Of a stretch of DNA of 43,661 nt, positions 1 to 8,032 are shown piece by piece. Source of the stretch: Nitrosomonadales bacterium (lineage in GTDB: Bacteria; Pseudomonadota; Gammaproteobacteria; Burkholderiales; Gallionellaceae); the NCBI GenBank assembly GCA_947475825.1, contig CANJMS010000008.1:1-43661 (forward strand). Direction: 5' to 3'. Below the pieces are notes generated by a model. That model had not been told where the DNA came from and searched no databases. It was given only the letters and a program-made list of their open reading frames with translations. Every line of letters starts with the position of its first letter. Positions within the stretch are counted from its first letter, which is position 1. A program made the position numbers and the translations under genes.

Positions 1-565
1 CGCATTTTGGATACCCTAGCGGTTGTGTTGTTTGTTTGTAATCAATGGTTTGACTGCAATCATACGCATTTCCGCTAGGCTTTTCCACTCAAATAATCAG
101 CTTTTGTTAAATAAAATCAATTTGTTATGTTTCTGGATGGGAACTAGTTAGCTTAATCTGGCTGTATATTTTATATGCCTTATGGCTGCCGACATTAGTT
201 TTATTATTACTATTGTTAATCTTGATGATCCTAAAAAACGCAGTTGAAATTTATGTAAAAAATGGCTGCAACTCAATACTGGCGTGCACTTTCGATAAAA
301 AATTCCAACTGCTCCGTGTTTGACATGAATCGGCTGAAAGCAAGCAATGATGTGGCTTTCAGTCTGCCACGGCTGTTTTTTATAACCTCACCTGTTTGGA
401 GAGGCATTTAATACCTTCGAAAGCCCTTATCAACTTGGCTTTCAGTCAATTTGAGTGGCTTCAACTGCGGTTTTTAGGATGATAAATACGATGACGAGTT
501 AGCTGATCGCCATAAGCGCAAAAGTTTTGACGATTAAGCTTTAACGCGGTACTTCAATGCGATTC
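1..565. other. Region without recognisable gene
   Basis: No reading frame here looks like a protein I recognise, and no RNA gene was seen. A short inverted pair (GCTGAAAGC near 332 and GCTTTCAGT near 353) could form a small hairpin. The stretch lies downstream of the tauE-like gene that ends at 566 and may hold decayed sequence. I see no firm function. Confidence 0.5.
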
Positions 566-1372
566 TTAAGGAGTCATGGCAAAAATTTTGCTCAACATTT
601 TTCCTGCTAAAACTATCAGCAGTATCGCAAAGAGTTTTCGTAATAACGCGATCTCCATTCGATGCGTCATTCTTGCCCCCAGTGGCGCGGTGAACACGCT
701 AGCCAGTGCAACCCACATCAATGCTGGCCAATACACAAAGCCCAAGCTGGGGAGTGGCAGATTTTGCACGCTATGACCTGTAACAATGTAGCCTATCGTC
801 CCTCCCACGGCGACCGGAAAGCCGATAGCGGCAGACGTGCCAATCGCTTTTCGCAAGGGCACGTTACACCATAATAAAAATGGCACAACGATAGTGCCGC
901 CGCCGATGGAAACCAAGCTGCTTAACCAACCCGTGAATGTACCCGTCAGAGTAATGCCTGCTATGCCTGGCAATTGGCGAGTTGCTTGGGGGCGGATGTT
1001 GAATAAAATTTGCAGCGCAGCCAACAATACAAAGCCTGCGAAAAAAATTGCTAATGGTCGCGGTGCCATGCTTGTGGCGAATAATGCGCCTAACAGCGTA
1101 CCTAATAAAATTCCCGGGGTAATCAGGCGCACCACGCGCCAATTTACTGCATGATGCTGATGATGTTTCCACATGCTGGCCAGCGCGGTAAATATAATGA
1201 TAGCCATTGATGTGCCAAGTGCCAGATGCAGCAAGTGTGCGTTATGAAAACCCTGCTTCTCAAATAATAAAAACAGCACAGGTACAAGCAGAGTGCCTCC
1301 ACCTATGCCAAACATGCCGCCAAACAATCCGGCAAGCGCGCCGAGCAGTAAATAAGCGAGCACCCATTCCAC
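566..1372 (-). CDS. TauE/SafE family membrane transporter
   Basis: A 268-residue, very hydrophobic protein with about eight membrane segments in two related halves. Each half opens with a glycine-rich motif (GGMFGIGGGTLLVPVL near residue 18, and SIGGGTIVVPFL near residue 155), the hallmark of the TauE/SafE (former DUF81) family. Members are inner-membrane exporters of sulfite, sulfonates or other small organic anions, so the substrate here cannot be named. The start is GTG at 1372 with a GAGGTGA ribosome site about ten bases upstream. It lies 38 bp after the EVE gene on the same strand, so co-transcription is likely. Length is normal for the family. Confidence 0.9.
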   Translation of the reverse strand: MEWVLAYLLLGALAGLFGGMFGIGGGTLLVPVLFLLFEKQGFHNAHLLHLALGTSMAIIIFTALASMWKHHQHHAVNWRVVRLITPGILLGTLLGALFATSMAPRPLAIFFAGFVLLAALQILFNIRPQATRQLPGIAGITLTGTFTGWLSSLVSIGGGTIVVPFLLWCNVPLRKAIGTSAAIGFPVAVGGTIGYIVTGHSVQNLPLPSLGFVYWPALMWVALASVFTAPLGARMTHRMEIALLRKLFAILLIVLAGKMLSKIFAMTP

Positions 1373-1410
1373 TTAATTATTCACCTCGTTAATCATGTGT
1401 GCGGCTAAGC

Positions 1411-1869
1411 TCAAGCGAGTTGCGTCACAATAAATTGCCATTCAGCCGGATCAACAGGGGTAATGGACAAACGATTACCACGCTGCAATATACGCATACG
1501 TTCTAATTGCGGGTGAGTGTGTAATTCTGATAATGGGATGAGATTAATTTTTTTAACCAGCTGTACATCTACGTTAAACCAACGCGGTGTTTCCTGCGTA
1601 GCTTTGGGGTCAAAATATTTGCTGCGCGAATTAAATTGCGTGGCATCGGGATAGGCCACGCTGGCCACACGCGCAATGCCAGCGATGCCTGGAATGGCGC
1701 AACCCGAATGATAAAATAGAACACCTTCTCCGACTGACATTTGATCGCGCATAAAATTGCGTGCTTGATAATTTCGTACTCCATACCAAGCCACCAATTG
1801 CTTGGGCATCTTGGCTAAGTCATCAATGCTGACATCATCCGGCTCCGATTTCATTAACCAATAGCGCAT
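1411..1869 (-). CDS. EVE domain-containing protein
   Basis: A 152-residue single-domain protein of the EVE family (PUA-like fold), known to bind modified bases in nucleic acids. The N-terminus MRYWLMKSEPDD and the WYGVRNYQARNFMRDQM and GVLFYHSG segments are typical. The frame stays open 26 codons further upstream, to 1947. I chose the ATG at 1869 because it follows an AGGGAGA ribosome site and gives the usual family length. It sits downstream of zapA and the 6S RNA gene on the same strand, an arrangement common in betaproteobacteria. The biological role of stand-alone EVE proteins is still poorly defined. Confidence 0.9.
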   Translation of the reverse strand: MRYWLMKSEPDDVSIDDLAKMPKQLVAWYGVRNYQARNFMRDQMSVGEGVLFYHSGCAIPGIAGIARVASVAYPDATQFNSRSKYFDPKATQETPRWFNVDVQLVKKINLIPLSELHTHPQLERMRILQRGNRLSITPVDPAEWQFIVTQLA

Positions 1870-1957
1870 CTGAATGATCTCCCTTGAAATGATCTTACGA
1901 AAATGAGTGCGAAAGAAAATGCGGCTCAGTGTTGCTCTGCGCCGCATTTAAAATAAA

Positions 1958-2131
1958 GCCCCCCGCCTGTGCCGTTGACTCAATATCTTGAACCTGGGTT
2001 CAAGTGGGTCGGTTCCCAGTTACATCAGGTATGTTCGCAAAGAACACTCACAACAGTAACATCAAGGGTCGCGACCTAAGCTATGCTTATTGGTCCGAAG
2101 AATTATGAGGCTGACAAACACCGCAGGGGAC
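1958..2131 (-). ncRNA. ssrS: 6S RNA (ssrS)
   Basis: Read on the minus strand, the region directly after zapA starts GTCCCCTGCGGTG and ends GGCACAGGCGGGG, arms that can pair into the closing stem of 6S RNA. Near the 3' side it carries the conserved element CTTGAACCCAGGTTCAAG, which closely resembles the matching part of Escherichia coli 6S RNA. Position between zapA and a downstream gene is the classical ssrS synteny. 6S RNA mimics an open promoter and sequesters the housekeeping RNA polymerase in stationary phase. The ends are approximate. Confidence 0.88.
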
Positions 2132-2134
2132 AAA

Positions 2135-2467
2135 CTAGAACAGGTCATCTTGCTCCGCGAGCGTCGCGTCGATGACTGCCTGCATGTGAGTCATTCTACG
2201 CTTAAATTCACCCATGTCAAAACCTGCGCCAAGGCGAGTTGTTAGCAACTCATGTGCAATATTTAGTGCGGTCATAATGGCGATACGCTCAACTGTAACA
2301 ACCTTCCCGTCATCTCGAATTGCGCACATTTTTTTATCAACATAAGCCACGGCTTCGGTTAATTCTGCACGCTGATCTTCCGGACAAGTGACGCGAAACT
2401 CGCGATCGAGTATGTTGACATCCAGATAGCCAGCTGGTGCAGAATTTCTCGCTTTATCGTTACTCAT
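2135..2467 (-). CDS. zapA: Cell division protein ZapA
   Basis: A 110-residue ZapA, which binds and bundles FtsZ protofilaments at the midcell ring. The N-terminal globular part contains LDVNILDREFRVTCPEDQ and the second half is helical and suited to the coiled-coil tetramer (AYVDKKM, then IAIMTALNIAHELL). The start ATG at 2467 overlaps the stop of the upstream zapB-like gene by four bases (ATGA), implying translational coupling. 6S RNA follows immediately after the TAG stop at 2135. Length and order are as expected. Confidence 0.93.
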   Translation of the reverse strand: MSNDKARNSAPAGYLDVNILDREFRVTCPEDQRAELTEAVAYVDKKMCAIRDDGKVVTVERIAIMTALNIAHELLTTRLGAGFDMGEFKRRMTHMQAVIDATLAEQDDLF

Positions 2468-2664
2468 GCGTGTTCATCAGGTAATTGCACAAGCAGTTGT
2501 TCAAGGCGTACTGTGGCAGTGTCAATTTTGTCTTGGCAGTGGCGGCTTTTGCTCAATGCCTGCGCCAACTCTTGTCGTAAGCTTATATTTTCTAAACGTA
2601 AGCGTTGGCTCAATTGCACTAATTGAGTCAATTTGCTTTCTAACGAAGTCAGTTCTGCCTGCAT
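2464..2664 (-). CDS. Small coiled-coil protein, ZapB-like, next to zapA
   Basis: A 66-residue, almost entirely heptad-patterned protein (LTSLESKLTQLVQLSQRLRL onward). Small coiled-coil proteins of this kind precede zapA in many beta- and gammaproteobacteria and are thought to act with the division ring, as ZapB does. That role is inferred from context. The gene is first in the zapA unit, and a plausible promoter lies immediately upstream. No good Shine-Dalgarno sequence is visible before the ATG at 2664. Confidence 0.8.
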   Translation of the reverse strand: MQAELTSLESKLTQLVQLSQRLRLENISLRQELAQALSKSRHCQDKIDTATVRLEQLLVQLPDEHA

Positions 2665-2672
2665 GTGGTGAA

Positions 2673-2701
2673 CTATAGTTTATAAAAGCCTGACAAGTCA
2701 A
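2673..2701 (-). promoter_or_regulatory. Putative sigma-70 promoter of zapB-like/zapA/ssrS
   Basis: On the minus strand, TTGACT (2701-2696) and CTATAG (2678-2673) are 17 bp apart. The predicted transcription start would fall only a few bases before the ATG at 2664, giving a very short or absent leader. TATAAA slightly upstream is an alternative -10. Confidence 0.35.
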
Positions 2702-2852
2702 ATGCTAAGATGACACTTTGAATGCTATTTGTAGAAACATTTGGTCGTCCCTGAACAACTCTAAAGAGTGGTGTATTTACTTATTTTCAAGGGTGTTTAT
2801 GGTGCTCTAAATTTGTGAAAATTATGTGCGTTGAGTACGGAATTCCTGCAAT

Positions 2853-3308
2853 ATGAAACCACACAAACAAGAGCAGATTCCCCAGCAAGACCTGTTTCAG
2901 TTGAGACTGGATCAGATGCTGGATCAACGTCATGTGCTGTACAAATTGGTCAGCCAGATTGAATGGCATCGAGCTGAAGGACAGTTCGGCAGCCTGTACT
3001 CGGATGAAGTCCGACCCGATGATGGCCGGACTGCATTACCTGACCACGCCTTCGATCTTTCGGATGAAGAAGTGGTCACGTTTTGGATAGAGAATCCCTA
3101 CGGGCAATACTTCTGTGGACAGACGTACTTCCGGCACACCCTGCCGATTGACCCGTTGCAAATGACGCGCTGCGCATCGGCGAAGCTGGCTGGGAGTCCA
3201 TGTTGGGTTTAACGATTGCGCACCAATCCGGGCGGAGTGATTCGCGACATTGAGAACAAGCCACCCCAAGCACATGCCGACCGAATGAACAAACTGCTGG
3301 AGGCGTAA
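2853..3308 (+). pseudogene. Decayed IS5-family transposase
   Basis: The start, MKPHKQEQIPQQDLFQLRLD, followed by the DLSDEEVV and WIENPYGQYFCG segments, is the N-terminal region of IS5-type DDE transposases. The coding frame is damaged. Around 3005-3050 a small loss replaces the expected RPGLPTRLMAGLHYLKH-like stretch. The frame stops at 3212 soon after sequence that, read in another frame, is still RIGEAGWESMLGLTI. A short later fragment (GVIRDIENK, 3229-3308) is out of context. Most of the catalytic domain is gone, so it cannot be active. The IS30-type element begins about 45 bp further on. Confidence 0.8.
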
Positions 3309-3353
3309 ATATCAGCAATGCACAAAAAAATTGACGAAATGAGTTATCGCGGG

Positions 3354-4409
3354 TTCAAGTTTGAAGTGCAACGCCTGACTTGAAGAATACCTGACTGGGT
3401 GTTTTGTATTCAACTTTTTTTCTGGGTCGGTTGTTCAATCTGTTCATTGCCGTATCAATCTCCTGTTGTGTAATGGTGGTGAAGTCCCGGTTCTTTGGGA
3501 AATATTGTCGTATCAATCCGTTCGTATTCTCGTTAGTGCCTCGCTCCCATGACGAGTAAGGGTGCGCGAAATAGAAATCCGCCTTCAGCTTTTTAGCAAT
3601 TTTTTCGTGCCATGCAAACTCACGCCCGTTGTCTGAAGTAATGGTGTGAACCTTTTTTCGGTACGGCTTCAGTAGCTCGATCATTGCCTGGCTGACTGCT
3701 TGAGTCGTCTTTCGCTCAACTTTGTATATCAGCGTGAATCCCGTCTTGCGTTCAACAATGCTCACGATAGCTTGCTTGTGGTTCTTGCCGATGACGGTAT
3801 CAGCTTCCCAGTCGCCAATCCGGCTGCGTGTCTCAACGATGGCGGGACGATCCTCAATGGACAGACGGTTAGGAATCGTGCCTCGCCGATCTATCATGCC
3901 GTAGCGCTTCTTGCGTTGCTTCTGGCAGCGCAGATTCTTCCACAGCAAGCCGCCAGCACGCTTGTCGGCATAGACTCGCTGATACACCGTCTCAAGACTG
4001 ATGTCAGCGTGCCCGCTGATTTGCTCCGGGCTCCATTGCTCCAACAGCCTCTCTTGGGCGAATTGCTAGGTGGCATCATCTATCGTCCGTGCATTTATCG
4101 CGCGCCGCCCCATTGCCTTGCTGTGTGCCTGCTTCGGTCGATAGCTGCGCCGCCCACAGTTACGAGCCAATTCCCTACTGATAGTTGACTCGCTTCGTTT
4201 CAACACTTGCGCTATCTCGCGTTGCTTGTGTCCCGCTTTCTTTAAGGCGTAAATCTGGTATCGTTCTTCTCGGGGAGAGCGCAGCGAGGGGGGCGCAGCC
4301 TGTGTGTAGTTCATTTGTGTAATTTCGACTGGCTGGTCAAAAAGGCATGGATGCTACCGCATCTCGCCCACCTGACCTGCGTTACTCAAAATTGCACTTC
4401 ATTCCTGAA
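3354..4409. mobile_element. IS30-family insertion sequence
   Basis: About 1,056 bp, the size expected for IS30-family elements. The ends show imperfect terminal inverted repeats sharing TGAAGTGCAA (3362-3371, and inverted at 4392-4401) and, less exactly, the flanking TTCA at 3354 and 4406-4409. The transposase gene fills the interior on the minus strand. Exact ends and target duplications could not be fixed by eye. The element sits between the IS5 remnant and the downstream end of the J-domain gene unit. Confidence 0.75.
3355..4314 (-). pseudogene. IS30-family transposase interrupted by one in-frame TAG
   Basis: Two segments in the same frame together make one 320-codon IS30 transposase. 4314-4069 encodes the N-terminal helix-turn-helix (HKQREIAQVLKRSESTISREL). 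From 4065 onward comes QFAQERLLEQWSPEQISG and the DDE integrase core (RIGDWEADTVIG, HTITSDNGREFAWHE, YSSWERGTNENTNGLIRQYFP). They are separated only by a TAG at 4068-4066. No other frame damage is seen, so a single point mutation, such as TGG to TAG, explains it. The second half could restart at the ATG at 4044, but it would lack the DNA-binding domain. Probably inactive. Confidence 0.85.
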
Positions 4410-4464
4410 TTCGCCGATTATTATTAGAGGTGGCCTATAATTAAGTTTGCGGAGGCAGTCACTA

Positions 4465-5337
4465 TTAATCATAGTCAACATCCATCTCACTGCCAGCGTA
4501 GGCATTTTGCAGTTCGGTGAGGATGGTTTTGATTTTTGTTTTTGATAGAATTTTTTTGATAATAGTGTTTCTGTAAGCGTCCACACAGCCGCGTAGAGTG
4601 GGGTGGTAAGTCGAGGGGACTTTTTTCAGCAGTGCGTTCCATCCTGCGTCAATATCTGGCGGAGTTGCGCGGACATGCTGGATCAGATGCTCAATCTCTT
4701 TTTGTCCGGCGCGCGCGACGATTCGGCCATCATTGGCAATTGCGAATATCACGGCGATGGAGATCACCGCATGGGCATCCAGATCGGCATCATGAATGGA
4801 TCCGGTATAATGTTTCTGACGCAGCCATTTGGCACACGACACGATGCGTTGATAGTTCTGCCGTTCTAATAATGTGCGTTGATATATTTCATCACCCGTC
4901 CAAGTTGCAATGGGATCGGCGCGGCAAATTTCTAGAAACAGCATTTTGATGTCTCGTTGCTGCACAAACGGATCGTTGTCGAATGCTGAAACATATGCGG
5001 TATAGGGCAGAGCAGACACTTCCTTAATATGCCGGAAGCCCATCTGGAACACATATTCTGCACCGTGGTGCAGCAGAAAAGATAGTTGTGCCTCGCCGTC
5101 TTGCGGAATAGTCGCTTGACTGATGCCCAGCGAAACGCATCCGACAGTGAGATAAAATGCATCCTGCAAACCATCTGCCGTGCGTTCATTGGTAAATTTT
5201 TTGGCGACCAGTACGGTGATGCCGCTGAGCTCGTCGAACAGAATTTGCGCTGCGTCTTGCTGGTCTGCACGACGTGCCAATGCTTCCAATGCGGATACCA
5301 GATGTGGCGGGTGGGTGGTGAGGCGGGCAAGGTTCAT
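4465..5337 (-). CDS. Hypothetical protein, last gene of J-domain unit
   Basis: A 290-residue soluble protein that I do not recognise. It has no signal peptide or membrane segment and looks mainly alpha-helical, starting MNLARLTTHPPHLVSALEAL. The C-terminus is lysine-rich, then acidic (ILSKTKIKTIL, ending SEMDVDYD). It is the last of four same-strand genes (gaps 25, -8 and 40 bp), beginning with a J-domain protein, so it is probably made together with them and may be a client or partner of that chaperone. That is inference from position only. IS30-type DNA begins about 55 bp downstream. Confidence 0.75.
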   Translation of the reverse strand: MNLARLTTHPPHLVSALEALARRADQQDAAQILFDELSGITVLVAKKFTNERTADGLQDAFYLTVGCVSLGISQATIPQDGEAQLSFLLHHGAEYVFQMGFRHIKEVSALPYTAYVSAFDNDPFVQQRDIKMLFLEICRADPIATWTGDEIYQRTLLERQNYQRIVSCAKWLRQKHYTGSIHDADLDAHAVISIAVIFAIANDGRIVARAGQKEIEHLIQHVRATPPDIDAGWNALLKKVPSTYHPTLRGCVDAYRNTIIKKILSKTKIKTILTELQNAYAGSEMDVDYD

Positions 5338-5377
5338 GGTGAATTAAATGATGGCAGTGAGTAACCGACAGTCTGCA

Positions 5378-6202
5378 TCAAGAAAAAATATCCTCACCTA
5401 GGCTGGGGCGCGCGCCCTTTTTCGGCGTGCTAGAAGTACTGCTGGGCACTTGTTTACGCAGGCGCAACAACAATTCGTGAGTAGTGCGGGCGTAGGCGCT
5501 GTCCGGGTCTTCCTCGTCCTCGTTATCCACTTCGGCACGCGCACGCAATTGATTTTCGCCGGGTTGCCAGTCTGGAAATAATTCGAATAAGACTCTATCC
5601 CAAGCATCAGCATCGCTACGCGCAATCTCTAAAGCGAGTGGAATAACATCATGATCCGAAGTGGTTGTGCCGCTGTTATTTGCGCCGCGTGTGTGGATGT
5701 CGTTAGCGAGTTCGATAATCTCGTCAATGGCGGTTGATAGCAGTACGGCAAAAGCTGTCGTGCCCCAGTCAGTCGATAGTGCTTCGTGGATGAGATTGCT
5801 GCGCCGCTCACCATCGTCGCTGGAAAAAACTACGCCGTGGATATGTGCGAACAGCGATTCGATTAACACTTCTGGTTCATCTTCGATCATCTCATCGCTC
5901 CACGGGGCGGCGAAAAAAGCCAGACTTGCGGCCCAAGCCCTAGGCGAAATCAACATGGTGGCCAACGATAATTTGCCGCCATCAAATGCCGATAAATACA
6001 TCGCCGCCACTTGCGGTTCCAGCGTTTCCAGCACGGCGACCACGGCCAGATCGCCGAATTGCTCCGCTGTGTCATTGATCGCGGCTTCGGCATGGGCGGT
6101 CGAGCCAGCTATGACCATCTCGGTCACCTGCCGACTGATTGCCGGAAAGTTAGATTTTTCAGCTAAATTAGATTTTTCAGAAAAGTTGGATTGCTCAGCC
6201 AT
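5378..6202 (-). CDS. Hypothetical acidic protein, third gene of J-domain unit
   Basis: A 274-residue protein of unknown family. The N-terminus carries a short imperfect repeat (SNFSEKSNLAEKSNF). Residues about 25-170 are helical and rich in alanine and acidic residues. The segment near 220 is strongly acidic (EVDNEDEEDPDS), and the end is basic then polar (TPKKGARPSLGEDIFS). No catalytic motif, signal peptide or membrane helix is visible. The start overlaps the previous gene by 8 bp, pointing to translational coupling. Function unknown. The acidic linker suggests a scaffold or adaptor rather than an enzyme, but this is speculative. Confidence 0.75.
   Translation of the reverse strand: MAEQSNFSEKSNLAEKSNFPAISRQVTEMVIAGSTAHAEAAINDTAEQFGDLAVVAVLETLEPQVAAMYLSAFDGGKLSLATMLISPRAWAASLAFFAAPWSDEMIEDEPEVLIESLFAHIHGVVFSSDDGERRSNLIHEALSTDWGTTAFAVLLSTAIDEIIELANDIHTRGANNSGTTTSDHDVIPLALEIARSDADAWDRVLFELFPDWQPGENQLRARAEVDNEDEEDPDSAYARTTHELLLRLRKQVPSSTSSTPKKGARPSLGEDIFS
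6134..6191 (-). repeat. In-frame ~18-bp tandem repeat in unknown gene
   Basis: Two to three imperfect copies of an 18-bp unit (minus strand GAAAAATCTAAYTTWSCT-like) encode SEKSNLAEKSNF at the N-terminus of the 274-residue unknown protein. The repeat keeps the frame. Confidence 0.7.
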
Positions 6203-6713
6203 TATCGTCTTTGCGGATGTCGAATAAATCTACAAAATCTTGTCCCGGCTCGACATGATCTTCGTCTTCCATTTCGTTGCCACCTTCTTCTTTTTCCAGC
6301 GCGTCGAGCGAATTGTCGGTATCCGTCCAGCGCTTGGCGTTCTTGAATAAAAATGCGGTAAGTATGGCCTTGCGCGCCAGATCGGGATTACGTGCAGCAA
6401 CTTTCGCCAGCGCTTTAGCGGCATCCGCATCAGCACACGATACCATCGTGACCACCTTCGCGGCATTGCGGTTCTCATATTCTTTGCATTGCGCCAACAG
6501 TCCAGCGGGATCATCGAAGCGCAGATAATCAGTCAGTGCAAAACTCAACATGTTGACATCATCAATCTCCGAACCTTTGGCATATTCGCTGATTAACGCT
6601 TGAATGACCCGCGCATAATTTTTGTGGTCTGGTGGATCACCCAGCGTGTCCTCGATCTGCACGCCTAGTTCGCGTGATTGATAGGCAAATTCTTGATGGA
6701 TTTTATTGTTCAT
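6195..6713 (-). CDS. Hypothetical protein, second gene of J-domain unit
   Basis: A 172-residue, acidic, probably helical protein without recognisable motifs. Two alanine-rich helices are evident (DADAAKALAKVAARNPDLARKA split by short turns). The C-terminal third is charged and poorly ordered (KEEGGNEMEDEDHVEPG). It starts 25 bp after the J-domain gene and its last codons overlap the start of the 274-residue gene. It has no signal peptide. I cannot assign a function. The tight linkage with a J-domain protein suggests these products work in one complex or pathway in the cytoplasm. Confidence 0.75.
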   Translation of the reverse strand: MNNKIHQEFAYQSRELGVQIEDTLGDPPDHKNYARVIQALISEYAKGSEIDDVNMLSFALTDYLRFDDPAGLLAQCKEYENRNAAKVVTMVSCADADAAKALAKVAARNPDLARKAILTAFLFKNAKRWTDTDNSLDALEKEEGGNEMEDEDHVEPGQDFVDLFDIRKDDNG

Positions 6714-6738
6714 AGGGTTTTACTCATAGCGTGCGTCG

Positions 6739-7041
6739 TTAATGTGATGAATGGTGCGGTATCTCCACACCGCAGCGCTTGAATAACGCAAACCATAAAG
6801 CATGTGACTCTTTTTCAGCATCAAGAATGATGCGATTGCTCAGGCGCTGATTATATTCTGCTCGTTTTTTCGGATTAGCAAGCAACTCATATGCCGACTT
6901 AATTGTATTAAATTTACTCTGTGCGTTTGCATCCGTGCTCCGGTCGGGATGGTGGCGCATGGCCAGTGAGCGATAGGCTTTTTTAATTTCCTCGGTACTC
7001 GCGTTTGGTGCGACACCAAGAATGTGATAAAGATTTTCCAA
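6739..7041 (-). CDS. Small J-domain (DnaJ-like) protein
   Basis: A 100-residue protein that is little more than a J domain: NLYHILGVAPNASTEEIKKAYR (split here as helices I and II), then the HPD tripeptide in MRHHPDRST, then FNTIKSAYELLANPKKRAEYN. The HPD loop is what stimulates the ATPase of DnaK-type Hsp70. There is no Gly/Phe linker, zinc centre or C-terminal client-binding domain, so this is a class III J protein with a short tail (about residues 70-100) that may set specificity. The start is TTG at 7041 with an AGGAG site eight bases upstream. It is first in a four-gene unit whose other members are unknown. Confidence 0.9.
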   Translation of the reverse strand: MENLYHILGVAPNASTEEIKKAYRSLAMRHHPDRSTDANAQSKFNTIKSAYELLANPKKRAEYNQRLSNRIILDAEKESHALWFALFKRCGVEIPHHSSH

Positions 7042-7325
7042 CGGGTGTCTCCTGTGAAGCGGCGATTTTACACGTTAGCCAGAGCGGTATATGAAAAACT
7101 ATAACGCATATCCTGACTGTTGCGTTACAAGATTCATTCCTGAATACAGATTGCAATCCTCATTCACTGTGTAGCTCCCGTTTAACTTTCCACGCGTCAC
7201 CAGCATTTTTAATTACAATTAACATTAACTTACATCCGTAATTTGTTATTTATTAAGACTAAAATACAGTTTCTAGCTTTGTGCGCTAACTGCTTGTCAC
7301 ATAACGATAAATCTACAATTTTCGC
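7042..7325. other. Divergent intergenic region, J-domain unit / mraZ
   Basis: No gene is visible. On the minus strand a TATAGT-like box near 7100 could serve the J-domain unit, but no convincing -35 pairs with it. On the plus strand the mraZ promoter begins at 7326. Confidence 0.4.
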
Positions 7326-7354
7326 TTGACCTAGCTGATTTTCTTTAATATAGT
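7326..7354 (+). promoter_or_regulatory. mraZ (dcw cluster) promoter
   Basis: TTGACC at 7326-7331 and TATAGT at 7349-7354 are separated by exactly 17 bp, a good sigma-70 promoter. It lies about 55 bp before the mraZ ATG and its -10 runs straight into the first MraZ box, matching the main promoter of the division and cell-wall cluster in other proteobacteria. Confidence 0.75.
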
Positions 7355-7388
7355 GGGAAATAGTGGTGGTTAGTGGGTTTTTGTGGGG
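7354..7388 (+). promoter_or_regulatory. MraZ operator, four TGGGN-type boxes
   Basis: TGGGA (7354), TGGTG (7364), TGGGT (7374) and TGGGG (7384) are spaced exactly 10 bp start to start. MraZ is known to repress its own operon by binding direct TGGGN repeats with 5-bp spacers. The boxes overlap the -10 and start region, so binding would block transcription. The second box has one mismatch. Confidence 0.8.
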
Positions 7389-7409
7389 TAATGAACGCGG
7401 GATTGAGCA

Positions 7410-7856
7410 ATGTTTCAAGGGGCGGCACAACTTAATCTGGATAGTAAAGGCAGGCTTGCCATTCCGGCACGACATCGGGACATGCTGCTGGAGCAATGCG
7501 CGGGACAGCTTGTGTTGACGGCAGATGCGGACGGTTGTCTGCTGGTTTATCCGCAACCCGAATGGCAGCCCATACTCAGTAAATTATTGGCACTATCTGC
7601 GTTGGATCCCCGTATACGCGCGCTGCAACGTCGATTAATCGGTTATGCCGAAGACATCGTAATGGATGCGGCGGGGCGCGTTTTAATTTCTCCTGCCTTG
7701 CGTAGCTTTGCCGTGCTGGACAAGCGCGTCATGTTGATCGGGCAGGGCAATAAGTTTGAATTGTGGGGCGAAGCAAAATGGCTGATACAGCAGGATAACG
7801 CGCTCAGCTTTGACTACAAAGATTTGCCGCCCGAGTTGGAAGGATTCACATTATGA
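7410..7856 (+). CDS. mraZ: Transcriptional regulator MraZ
   Basis: A 148-residue MraZ, the AbrB-like (double swapped-hairpin) DNA-binding protein that opens the dcw cluster and represses it. Both halves carry the family DXXXR motif: NLDSKGRLAIPARHR near residue 9 and MDAAGRVLISPALR near residue 88. Length is normal. Four operator boxes lie just upstream. The ribosome site before the ATG at 7410 is weak. The 176-bp gap to rsmH is longer than usual and holds no obvious gene. Confidence 0.96.
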   Translation: MFQGAAQLNLDSKGRLAIPARHRDMLLEQCAGQLVLTADADGCLLVYPQPEWQPILSKLLALSALDPRIRALQRRLIGYAEDIVMDAAGRVLISPALRSFAVLDKRVMLIGQGNKFELWGEAKWLIQQDNALSFDYKDLPPELEGFTL

Positions 7857-8032
7857 ACCGGGTTTTCGACAATGCACTATCAGCTTGCATTGCGCCCATG
7901 AAATTTCAGCAGCTTGCTGGCATCAATATTCTGAGTTTTTGTACCCCCCGCATTTTGATACCCCCAATATTATTTAAATTTTATTTTGTCACACACCTGC
8001 CATCAAACTCACTCTGTCAGCTAGGCGCGTGA

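Noticed and set aside
1-16. CGCATTTTGGATACCC at the window start resembles CGCATTTTGATACCC at 7949-7963
   Set aside because: Only about 15 bases with an indel, and no similarity in the flanks. Probably chance or too little to call a repeat family.
4066-4068. TAG inside the IS30 transposase as possible stop-codon recoding
   Set aside because: Other genes here use TAG as a true stop (zapA, uvrA). Nothing suggests amber recoding, so a nonsense mutation is simpler.
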